Below are positions 55,639 to 64,000 of a DNA stretch of 64,000 bases, one piece after another. The stretch is from assembly GCA_026210745.1 (NCBI GenBank), contig CP110630.1, positions 1,860,001 through 1,924,000 on the forward strand. The letters are read 5' to 3'. Position 1 is the first letter of the stretch. The number at the start of each line of letters is the position of its first letter. The stretch comes from Exobasidium rhododendri. Lineage: Eukaryota > Basidiomycota > Exobasidiomycetes > Exobasidiales > Exobasidiaceae. The position numbers were made by a program, and so were the translations under genes. Under the pieces are notes generated by a model, which was not told the DNA's origin, searched no databases, and was given only the letters and a program-made list of their open reading frames with translations.

Positions 55639-57767
55639 ATGAAGATTGCCTTGAGCAGTAGCAGTAGCGGCAGCGCAAGCTCTTCTCCTTCTGCAGATGG
55701 CGAGAATGACCATGACCCTAACACACGTTTGCCGCCAGGGATCAGCATTGACGCTTCATCGACGCCCTCCTCTCGCCAAAAGAAGCCGCTGTTTTTACCA
55801 GCTTCATCTTCTTCGTTCTCGCTCTTTCAGGAGCGCAGTCCAGAGCAAAGGAAGGTGACGCACCTAGAAAGAGCTAATCAAGCAAAGCGTCTGTCATGTT
55901 CGACGAGGTCTCAGAGTCAACAAAAAGTCCTCTCGCCGGCGTGGATGAAGAGAACAGATATGTCTCAAAGTAGAGCATCAGCATCAGAGCAAAAAGTTGA
56001 GTCCGAGTCCGATGACTCGGATTCTTCTGGATCTGACAGCGAAGAGCTCGAATGGCCTGCCGATCTACGGAATGAAGGCAGACCGTCAAAGGAAGAGAGA
56101 TTGCGACTGCGACAAGCCTCGGTAGAAGCTCAGGATGTAGCGCAGCGCATTCGACTGAGTGGGGAATCAGATACAATGAATGCTCTCCGAGATATGAGAC
56201 CACGCAGGATGAAAGGGAGACCTTTTCAGCGGCCATCGACGGTGCTTTCACCAGAAGCAAAGGCAATGGCTGCAAGAGATCGGAAGGATCTCGAACAGAT
56301 ACATAACCTTTTGAGCAATCTTAAAATTAAAAAAGAAGAAGACGAAGCAAAGCAGAGGAAAGCATTTGAGGCAAAGAACAAGGCACTATGGGAAACCGTC
56401 GAGGAAGGGATAAGACTGGAGGAGGAAAAGAGAGCGCGAGCAGCAAGGGAAGAGCAGGAAAGGGTGAGGATGGCCAAGGAGCAAAGGGAGGCGGCCGAGA
56501 GGAGAGCCAAAGAGATGAAGGAGGCAAAGGAAGCCAGAGCTCGAGAAGAATCGGAAGCAAACGAAAAAAGTAAGAAGGACAGAGAGGAGAGGGAGCGAGA
56601 AGAGGCGAAAGCAGAAGCAGAAAGAGCTAGAGAGGCGGAAAGAGAAGAGAAGGCCAAGAGTGCCGGTGGAGTAGGTGTAAGTCTAGATCGAGAAGCGAGA
56701 GATGAATTCGAAAAGTGGTGGTCCAAGATGAATCACATCAAGACGAATGTGTTGCCAGTCATCGCCAAGAATCCTGAGTGGCGAAAGCAATGCTTCACAG
56801 CAAAGAGGACCATCACAAGGGGGGTCAGTCAATTGACCAATTCGCGCGTAGAAGTCGTTCGCATTGTGAGTACTGTGGAGCAGTGTTCCTTTTTTGTAGC
56901 ACGACTAAGCTTTGTGCTTCCACTCTTCCGCGCTAGACGAACTCCATCGACGAAGTGCTGGTGCAGGCAAAAGGAGCAGCTGCGTCGGGTGAAATATACA
57001 CCTGGATACTCAACCACCTTTCGAAGTGTCTGATACGACAGGCGGAGCAAGAGGTAGCGTCCAAGCAAGACACAGCTTTCCCACTTGCTCGAGTCGTCGT
57101 ATGGCTTCTCTTGCAAGGTCACAGTGAATTCGGCGATGTCTTGATGGCGAGACTGACGAAAAAGTGCTGTTGGTGTCTTCCACACTGTCCTGGAAAGAAG
57201 CCGGTGAGTGCTGCAGAAGTCGTCCACCACGTACTTGTATTTCCTTCATCTTTCCTGACGCAACATCTACTTGTACAGTCGCAGGACGATGCAGCATACG
57301 TAAAGATACTGGGCAAAACTAGTAAGGAGGAAACCACATTTGCATATACCACCCGAATGACTGGCATCATTGCTTTCTACTTTGCCATCTGTCAGACGAC
57401 TCCCTCCGCACCTCCTCGAAGCAACTCGTTTGATGCAAAACAGATTCCAGAACAATTTCGAGTCAAGGCTTTGTGGATCTGGCAGGCTCGAGCAATGTCA
57501 ACTAGAGTTCTTGATCAATCACTCAGTCCGGCACTGTGGTCCGCACTGATCGAAATCGCAGGGCGTTGTCTGCTCTCCACCTACGGGAAGCAAACAGTCA
57601 AGGTGTGGAAGATGATGCTGTCAGAGGGCCTACTGCAAGAAAAGGCTGGATTCTGTAAGCTACAGGGTGCCAACTCCGCAAAGGTACGACTGATGCAACT
57701 GCTGGAAGATTGGAATTCGAGTGGTACAATTCAAGGTGCTACGCCGGGAAGAGAGATGGAGGCTTAA
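55639..57767 (+). CDS. GLE1: mRNA export factor Gle1
   Basis: Three exons (55639-56865, 56937-57203, 57279-57767) join in phase 0 to 660 residues. The N-terminal half is Ser-rich then a very long charged single helix or coiled coil (about residues 200-350, Glu/Arg/Lys/Ala-rich). The C-terminal Gle1 domain starts around WWSKMNHIKTNVLPVIAKNP and continues TNSIDEVLVQAKG, with further helical segments YAYTTRMTGIIAFYFAICQ-like and ALWIWQARAM. Gle1 with inositol hexakisphosphate activates the DEAD-box ATPase Dbp5 at the nuclear pore for mRNA release. Domain order and length fit fungal Gle1. It is divergent from OGG1 with no expected functional tie. Confidence 0.9.
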
Positions 57768-58197
57768 ATGTGATCAGTACGATGTAAAATTAGAATGCAT
57801 CCCAATTTGTAATCTTAGGGCTGTCATCATCACTGACAGAGGGAGCGGGAAAACGTCTCGGCTAAGACATGAAAGTCGCAGTGTTTTTCCAGGTAGACCT
57901 CTTTTGCTCTCTGTGAGGGGCGGGGCTTGGTTATTTATAGGCTGAAGATACACCATTGACACTTGAAAGGGACGGAGAAGGATGGCTAGGCGAAAGGGTG
58001 CTAAGGAGCAGCCTGAATCTCTCTGATGCCAACGATATACTACCACAGTCGAAGTAGAGAGAGCGTAGACCGAGGCGGAGGACAGAAGACAACGGGCGAA
58101 TAATTAAAACAAGGAGAGGAGACAAGAGTTTGACGTTAACCGAATTATTCAAAAAAGTGCGTGATCTCTTCTCACCAACCCAGGGAAGCGTCCTAGC
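57768..58197. other. Intergenic
   Basis: 430 bp 3' of GLE1. Nothing recognised. Confidence 0.5.
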
Positions 58198-58347
58198 CTA
58201 TCGTATCACACGCACCGTCACTTCGCTTCTACCAGGCATCTTGACCTCGATTTTTCCTTCTTCTGGAAAAGCTACTACGTAGCCAGGCACCCAGCCTAAG
58301 TTTGCCGTGTTGAAGTAGACTGTCTGTCCGACTCGTAAGCCGTACAT
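58198..58347 (-). CDS. Possible 49-residue protein, beta-barrel-like
   Basis: An ATG at 58347 opens a 49-residue frame (MYGLRVGQTVYFNT at the start, then LGWVPGYVVAFPEE, KIEVKMPGRS and TVRVIR before the stop). The alternation of hydrophobic and polar residues and the GWVPGYVV turn look like a small SH3- or Tudor-like barrel, which is unlike random sequence. There is no neighbour overlap and about 270 bp of upstream spacer for a promoter. No family recognised; it could be the last exon of a longer gene starting to the right. Confidence 0.45.
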   Translation of the reverse strand: MYGLRVGQTVYFNTANLGWVPGYVVAFPEEGKIEVKMPGRSEVTVRVIR

Positions 58348-59089
58348 CGTAGTAATAGAGAGACTGTGTCGAGATGATCAAGTAGCTGCAGAGCTTAATT
58401 GCTCAAATTTGTGATGCCAGCTGGCTGGAGAAGAGTTGTATGATCGTGGGGAGCAGTGAAGCAGGGAGTATATGGGGATCTTATCGAGCGTTTCAAAAGG
58501 TTGATAGATGTAGAGTAATAAGGTGTGCTTGAGGGGGAGAGGGACAACAGAGGAAGACGACGAGAAAAGACGTATGTGTAGTTTGCTATTATACAGGTAC
58601 AGCGGCTCATTCCGACACTGTTTTGCAATATCCCCTCATGCTTGACGCTCCGGCGAGAGTAAGGAAATGAAGTGAAGTCGCCTTCGTTTCTTGCGTGAAG
58701 GCGTCGTTGCTGTCGGTGTGTCGACCGCTTGTCAAGGCCTGTCAGATGCTCCGTTCTCGTCTTTCTTGCCGTTCAGTAAGGAGTGAAGAAGGTAAACTTT
58801 TTCCTAAAAGTATGTGCACACGTCAGGCCTGGCGTAACAGTGTTCGTTCTCTCCGATGCAGCAAAGACACCTTTCACCTCTGCTTCCAGGCTGACTGGCG
58901 CTTGGGAACAACTCGGAAGCTGTAAAAAGGACGCACGGCTGGCAACGCCACCGTCGCCGCCGCTGCCGCCGTCGCCGTTGCTTGGGTCAATCGCACTCCA
59001 TATGAACATTAACGCACGGTGCTGGCAAGAGCGAGCGGGTTCCTGGATTGAGTAAATCTTAATACGCAGCATGACGATATCTCAGAGTA
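58348..59089. other. Intergenic
   Basis: About 740 bp. Includes a CCG/GTC-rich stretch at 58945-58980. Open frames there are repetitive and not accepted. The unresolved 3' end of the following minus-strand gene may reach into the right part. Confidence 0.4.
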
Positions 59090-62000
59090 TACAGTGTGGC
59101 AAGATCTTACAGAACAAAGGATTATTCGCCATAATCTTGGGACTGACGCTGCGTAGCTATGGCCTCCTCAAGCTTCGTTATAGAGGTGGCGAAGGTGGGG
59201 AAAGGAAGAGTAGGAACGGGTATAGCAGGAAGTGGACGGCCTTAGCAAAGATCGAACCTATACTAAGCCACCATCCCTGTCCGAATAATGACTCACCACA
59301 GTCAGTCTACGATCGATTGTTGCAGGGTCGTGACTTCGATCGAGCAGACTCTGGTGTAATTCCAAGAGCGACTTTTGCAAATGGGCTATCTCTCCTGCGT
59401 TTTCAACATAATCGACGATCTTGTGAAGCGCACGCTCTACTTGCTTCTCATCGCCAGAGAAGGACTTGAGAAAGTCACGACTCATAATGGCGCCCTTTGA
59501 CGGACCTTCGGGGAGCTTCTCGACATTATGCGCCCTACGACCGTCGATGCTACGACCAGTCTCGACGGAGTTTGAAACTGACAAGGCACATGTCAGCGTT
59601 GTTCCTCCGCTTCCCTCACGCCTGTTTGTAACCCCCTCCTTTCGTGTCACTCACCTGAAATGTCTGCCTTGGCCACCTTTGCTCGCAGGCTGGCTAGAAG
59701 GAGCAAATCAGGATACTGGCTGTAGAAAGTCTTCGTTTCCTCACTATACTGAGTAAGCAAAGCTTCGACGATGTTCTGTGACAGGAAGTGTAAGTGAGTG
59801 TACCCCCTGCTCAAGAGGAGACCGAGCTCAACACTCACGTCGGTCTCGCTCTTCGACGTTTCGCCTGCCAGATTCTTGATTAGTTTCTCCCACTGAGAAG
59901 CACCGTTCAATACCTCGGATGTCGGTACTTGTCGCTCAAGCTGTGCCGTGGGCTTCTCTTGTACTTGACTGGTAATGTGCTTTTGGCCTGACAGGATCGG
60001 TGGAACAACTACTCTCGCCTCCGCTTTGATGGGAGTGCTGCGTGAAAAGGTACACACATAAGCCAAGCAGCCCACAAGTCGACTCGAAGCAAGCTCACCA
60101 GCATATTGGACTCACTTGATCGACTGAAAGATACGTCTGCTTTCTTCCTCGCTCAAATGACGAATGTGACGGGTTCCCTCACTTTCGCGGGAAGTAAATG
60201 GTGTTGACGCAGTATCGGCGATGTCCATCGTTGCATGCACTCTACCAATCGTTCGCAATGGCGCCTCTCCTTGATTCACACCATCGTGCCTTCTACCTTG
60301 AGAGCCCTTCTTTCCCTGGTGTGTACCATTCTCTGGCATATGTTGTCTCGTCGAAAGCGTCGTGGAGATGTCCGTTTCCTTGGCTTTCTCCTTACCTCTC
60401 GCGTCATCCTTGCCGTTAGGCCTTTGTTCACTTGCTTGCGCCCTTCTACTAATGCTCGTCAAGCGAGAGCCTGTGTCGTCTTTGGCGTTGACCTTTCCAG
60501 CGCCACGGTGGAACTCACTCGGCTCCGTCGCACTTGCGCTTGCAGCGTACGATTTTTTGTGAGGTGTCGGGCGTGTCTGAATGCGCCAATTTTGAACTCG
60601 ATCGAAGACATCCCTCTGAGATTCAGCGTACGACAGTATTCTGCTGTCTTGATCATCACTGTGAAGAGAGGGCACGCCAAGGTAAACGACGTCCTTTCGT
60701 GTGCTCTCAGTCCTCTCTCCCACTACTTCAGGCTTAATTGTGTCAGCAAGATCGGTGGACGGTCCAAAGCTTTCCCGACGATAGTGGCGAGGGTCAGCCG
60801 GCAAGTTTGGACTGACGAGGAGTAGATCATGCTGTGAAGGAACCGCTGTGTGATCATTCACCTCAAAGGCTCCCTTAACGTTTGCCAGAAAGGCCGGTCG
60901 AGGGTGCGGCAAATGCGATGCAGCCACATGGTGTGGTGGGAATTGCGCTTGTAGAATAGAAAGCTCAGAGGCGGAAGGGGGCATGGCAGCACACTGTCGC
61001 GAGAAGTCTTGGCCTCTATGCTTCTCACTCTTTCCAGCTGGAGCGTCAGAAAACATCTTCTCGGCGAATCCACGCCTGTTGATGGCCTCGTCTCGGTGAT
61101 GAGCGACTGGGCCCGCTGAGAATAGCTCGTCTAGGCTGCATTTCACTCGAGTGTCCACCCTCGATCTGACTACGGCCACCTTTTCAGCACTAGAGATTGC
61201 TCTGGGTCGATTTTCTCCCTTTGCAAGACGCATGTCGTCGTCCGTGAGAAGCGATGCAAGTCGGTCATGCAGCGCTTTGGTGTCGAGCGTCGAGTCATAA
61301 AAGTCTGCGTGGGCCTGATTATCCGTACCCATGTCACTGATCTCCTCCCTCGTTGTCTCCGCCTGTTTGGATCGCTGCACAGTGCACAAAAGAAGGAGAA
61401 GCGTGGCGGAAGTCAGCTCTTCTCCGACTACTCAATAAACATCTCCGTTCCCCTTCTTACCACGACCCAGTCCTCGACTTTCGTCACCGCCTTTCTCCGA
61501 ACTTGATGCCACTCTTTTTGCTGATCTGTAGGTCTCTCCTTCGAGAGCAGTGTCGGTGGAATGCGAGGCAATCTCCTTCGCTCTACTTGTGAATGCTCAG
61601 GATTCGCCACTACAAGTGCCCCTTGACATACTTGAGAGCGGCCATGCGTGTCACCTTGACAATTCTTCGGAGTCTCTTTAAGCCAGAGAGGTGCAGGTTG
61701 AAGCCTGACAGGAAGCAGGGGAGCAAACTTCTGGCTGTCTAGCGAGTTCCAATCTTTGACTGGTGTTGCTCCATTGTCCGCACCCATGTTATTCTGAGGG
61801 TGGGATGGGTAGACCACACCTTGTGGTATCTCTTGAAGCGGAGATCTACTCGCAGCAAGACATACTTCCTGAAACTTAGTCTTGTCCTGTCGATCTTGCA
61901 CAGCAGTACCACTCCACTTGCCATCGACGATACCGTCGTCAGGCCGACGAGTCAACTCGTTTCCCCCGCTTTGGAGGTTGTAACCGTCACAACGGTCATT

Positions 62001-62705
62001 TGACGAGATTCGATTTGCTTCTGCTCCGACGTGCCGTTCAGTGTGCCAGGGCGCCCGATCTTGACGAGTCTCCACCGCTAGACTCCATTCAGCGGACCGT
62101 CTACGTCTTGGTCGCAAAGCAGCTAATCTCAGGACCTGTGTGGCCCGTTGAACGACGTTTCTAGACTGATGATGAGACTTTTCCCCCTCTCTCATCGGAG
62201 ACCACATTTGAGCTGATGGGATTGTGTTCTTTCTGTTGTCGCCGCCCACCTTTCTCTCTAGAGTCTTTCTCTTCTTCTTCCTCCTCCAAACAGTGCGACT
62301 GTCTTTGTCCTTGACAGGCAGGGCTGGCACGTTCATGTCTCGTAGTGTTGAAAGTCGATAGGCCTTGTTGGTGATCAAGGTCCGTTCATTTCGGCAATCG
62401 GTACTACATTCGTCTTCCAGGTTCATCGTATAGTCGGCCCTCTGTTTCTGGAGAACAGTGTGGCCACGTCTGTGAGAATCTACTAGATTGTCGCCATGTT
62501 CGGTTTGCTGGTGAGCGTTTTGAGGCGAAGAGGAGAATCGCACTTGTCCTTCGGAAACACGAGATGGAGGAGATGGTGAGGAAGAGGTTGGCGGTAGGCA
62601 CGGCCAAGCTAGATTGGAAGGCAATGGTGTGGGATCTTGTTGCAGTGGTGGCCATGGGCGAGGGCGAGGAGGGCCAGGTTCTCGAAACAGCTTTCGCAGA
62701 TACAT
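59090..62705 (-). CDS. Large disordered multi-exon protein, unknown function (3' end unresolved)
   Basis: Exons 62705-61461, 61374-60116, 60037-59839, 59775-59655 and 59577-59297 join in phase into at least 1036 residues. The join across 61460-61375 (GTAAGA...CAG) unites two long open frames. The first about 900 residues are disordered, rich in Arg, Ser, Pro and Gln, without a domain. The C-terminal part is different: it looks folded and helical (SQWEKLIKNLAGETSKSE, EALLTQYSEETKTFYSQYPD, LLLLASLRAKVAKADIS, SFSGDEKQVERALHKIVDYV). I do not recognise the family. After 59297 a GTGAGT donor is present; a likely last coding stretch (FATSITKLEEAIATQ) lies near 59150-59230, but its acceptor phase could not be settled, so the left boundary is approximate. 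Confidence 0.6.
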
Positions 62706-63091
62706 GGCACTAGCATACGCTTCAAGCGATTATTAGGTCGCTCTACCAAGAGAGGGAGAGGGAAATCACTTCTTCCGCTATATTCCCTTCTTTCTTCAGA
62801 AGGACTTTTGAGTGTTCATTATCAATGTTGTTGGAAGTCGAGGGAATGTATAGTCTTGGATGATGGCAGAAAGAAATCTGAGCAAGGATATTATAAATTA
62901 TGTGACAAAGATCAGGTCGAGAAGAGCACGGTAGCAGCAGGTATTATCAGGAGTAGTCAAAGAGGGGGAGAGTCGAGGTCAATGGCAGTACAAAGACAGG
63001 ATGATCCAAGGCAAAGGGAAGGAACAAAGGGGAGAAGCAAGACAATGTCAGCCGAAGAAGAACCGAGAGCGGCGATTGAAATTGTCGTTGC

Positions 63092-63130
<39 letters not shown>

Positions 63131-63349
63131 CGGGGAAGGAGAGGAAGAGGAGGAAAAAGCTCGGCGGGGCGCGAGTAAGCACAGCAAATGCGACAACAAA
63201 GCCTCACTCCTTCCGATAGCGGCACAAAGAAGAGGACTGCGAGACAGAATTCTTTCATTTTTTAATACGCAGCACAGGAAAGGTAGGTGATAGTCTCTTG
63301 GAGTGTAATGGTCGCTGGCTCGGGTGGGTAAAGAATGAAGATGCATGCA
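62706..63349. other. Intergenic with microsatellite
   Basis: 644 bp between two minus-strand genes. Contains an AAC repeat and purine-rich sequence. A 217-codon plus-strand frame crosses it and the neighbouring exon but is low-complexity and was not accepted. Confidence 0.5.
63092..63130 (+). repeat. (AAC)n microsatellite
   Basis: Thirteen uninterrupted AAC/ACA triplets in the spacer upstream of the large disordered-protein gene. Confidence 0.95.
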
Positions 63350-64000
63350 TCACATTTCGACAGAGAATGCTGTGGAAGGAGCTTTGCGGAGATGAGTAGT
63401 CTCATTGCTCGAGGGAAGTTCGAACTTAGACAATGTAGATGGACCTTCCTGTTTGCTTGCTAAAGAAATGCCTTCGCTGGTCATGAGGCCCGAGGTAGTT
63501 GACCAACGCATCATAGGCGGAGCGTTTGCAGAAGAAGGTGGAGAACAGACAGCAGCAGCAGCAGCATCAGAGCTTACTGCAACCCTGGGACGAACCGGGA
63601 CAGCAAAAGAAGGCGGCGGCCGATGACCACCAGATGACCGAACCTGTTGAGGAGACGGGGGTTGCAGTGATAGCCGAGGCACCGAAGTATCTACTGCGTC
63701 ATCGGTCCAGGGGTTCGCTTTGCTTGATCGCCTCGAGGGGTAACGAGAACGCCGGTCAAGTTCAGGTGAGGTTTGTGGGCTGGCGCTGGTTGCTGTCGAG
63801 CAAATACTTTCGTCGCCTGCCAAGGAAGGTGAAGGAGAGACGCTTTCTCTACTGCTATGATCATCCGACCCGGATGTCGAACGATGTAGTCCAATACTCT
63901 GGCCGGAATCATGCTGACCCTTGTTTCGATTTGCTAGCCACTGTGATGAATGGCGCTGCTGCTGCTGCTGATGATTCCAGATATACAAACCAGACCGTAG
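63350..64000 (-). CDS. Ser/Pro-rich disordered protein (5' part outside window)
   Basis: An open frame runs from the right edge to a stop at 63350, at least 215 residues, without an ATG near its visible beginning, so the gene starts beyond 64000 or is spliced there (a CAG run near 63955-63970 could be an acceptor). Composition is Ser, Pro, Arg and Ala; motifs such as SLQPPSPQQVRSS and RSRYPSRRSSK suggest phosphorylation sites. A run of CAG codons starts it and a five-alanine run lies mid-way. No domain is recognised. Codon use resembles neighbouring genes. Confidence 0.5.
   Translation of the reverse strand, partial: LRSGLYIWNHQQQQQRHSSQWLANRNKGQHDSGQSIGLHRSTSGSDDHSSRESVSPSPSLAGDESICSTATSASPQTSPELDRRSRYPSRRSSKANPWTDDAVDTSVPRLSLQPPSPQQVRSSGGHRPPPSFAVPVRPRVAVSSDAAAAAVCSPPSSANAPPMMRWSTTSGLMTSEGISLASKQEGPSTLSKFELPSSNETTHLRKAPSTAFSVEM

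Noticed and set aside
56226-56726. A 166-codon minus-strand frame opposite GLE1
   Set aside because: It is the Ser/Leu/Phe-rich reverse reading of the Glu/Lys/Arg-rich helix of Gle1, with no independent signal.
58695-59055. Plus-strand open frames of 76-90 codons
   Set aside because: Arg/Ser- and Pro-rich readings of a CCG-rich spacer; no start context, domain or splice support.
59225-59275. tRNA-like GGTTCGATC on the minus strand
   Set aside because: I could not fold acceptor, D and anticodon arms around it, and it falls in the likely last intron of a protein gene.
62637-63290. A 217-codon plus-strand frame with a poly-Gln run
   Set aside because: It overlaps the first exon of the minus-strand gene, has no ATG at its visible start with a good context, and its Gln run is just the AAC microsatellite.

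Overview
The window is nuclear DNA of a filamentous or dimorphic fungus, most probably a basidiomycete. Genes sit densely on both strands, coding regions are broken by short introns (about 60-105 bp) that nearly always open GTGAGT or GTAAGT, and the recognisable proteins (Atg3, Ubc7, Msh3, Ogg1, Gle1, tricalbin, Fat1, Ale1, Fox2) are fungal-eukaryotic. I could not fix the class from sequence alone. I support 26 protein-coding genes, two of them cut by the window edges; no rRNA, tRNA or CRISPR array was seen. Exon joins were read by eye from splice signals, reading phase and family conservation.

Layout. 1-3165 (minus): an ATP-grasp ligase cut by the left edge and a sugar-phosphate cyclase of the DDGS/EEVS type, the core pair of mycosporine (UV-sunscreen) biosynthesis. 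4726-11006 (minus): a Fat1-type very-long-chain acyl-CoA synthetase and an F-BAR/SH3 cytokinesis scaffold. 11462-16862: an alpha/beta hydrolase, a HERP-like ER membrane ubiquitin-domain protein and the autophagy E2 enzyme Atg3. 18380-27184: a small unknown gene, a tricalbin (ER-plasma membrane tether), a disordered unknown protein and the ERAD E2 Ubc7. 27586-35238 (plus): a CorA/Mnr2-like Mg transporter with an altered signature motif, a non-coding stretch holding a pogo-like MITE, and the peroxisomal multifunctional enzyme Fox2. 35588-40816 (minus): three tandem paralogues encoding seven-transmembrane receptor-like proteins with a shared exon plan. 41279-49335: lysophospholipid acyltransferase Ale1, a glutaminyl cyclase facing a Zn2Cys6 regulator, and a secreted lytic-transglycosylase-like protein. 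50188-57767: Msh3 and Ogg1 (convergent, 44 bp apart), then Ogg1 and Gle1 (divergent). 57768-64000: a possible 49-residue protein, a large disordered multi-exon protein and a Ser/Pro-rich protein cut by the right edge.

Themes. Membrane-lipid and ER functions recur (Fat1, Ale1, tricalbin, Ubc7, HERP-like), as do DNA-repair and mRNA-export genes, but most neighbours look like unrelated housekeeping genes. The two places that look like functional clusters are the mycosporine pair at the left edge and the three-gene seven-transmembrane array in the middle. The latter is the best candidate for something undescribed.
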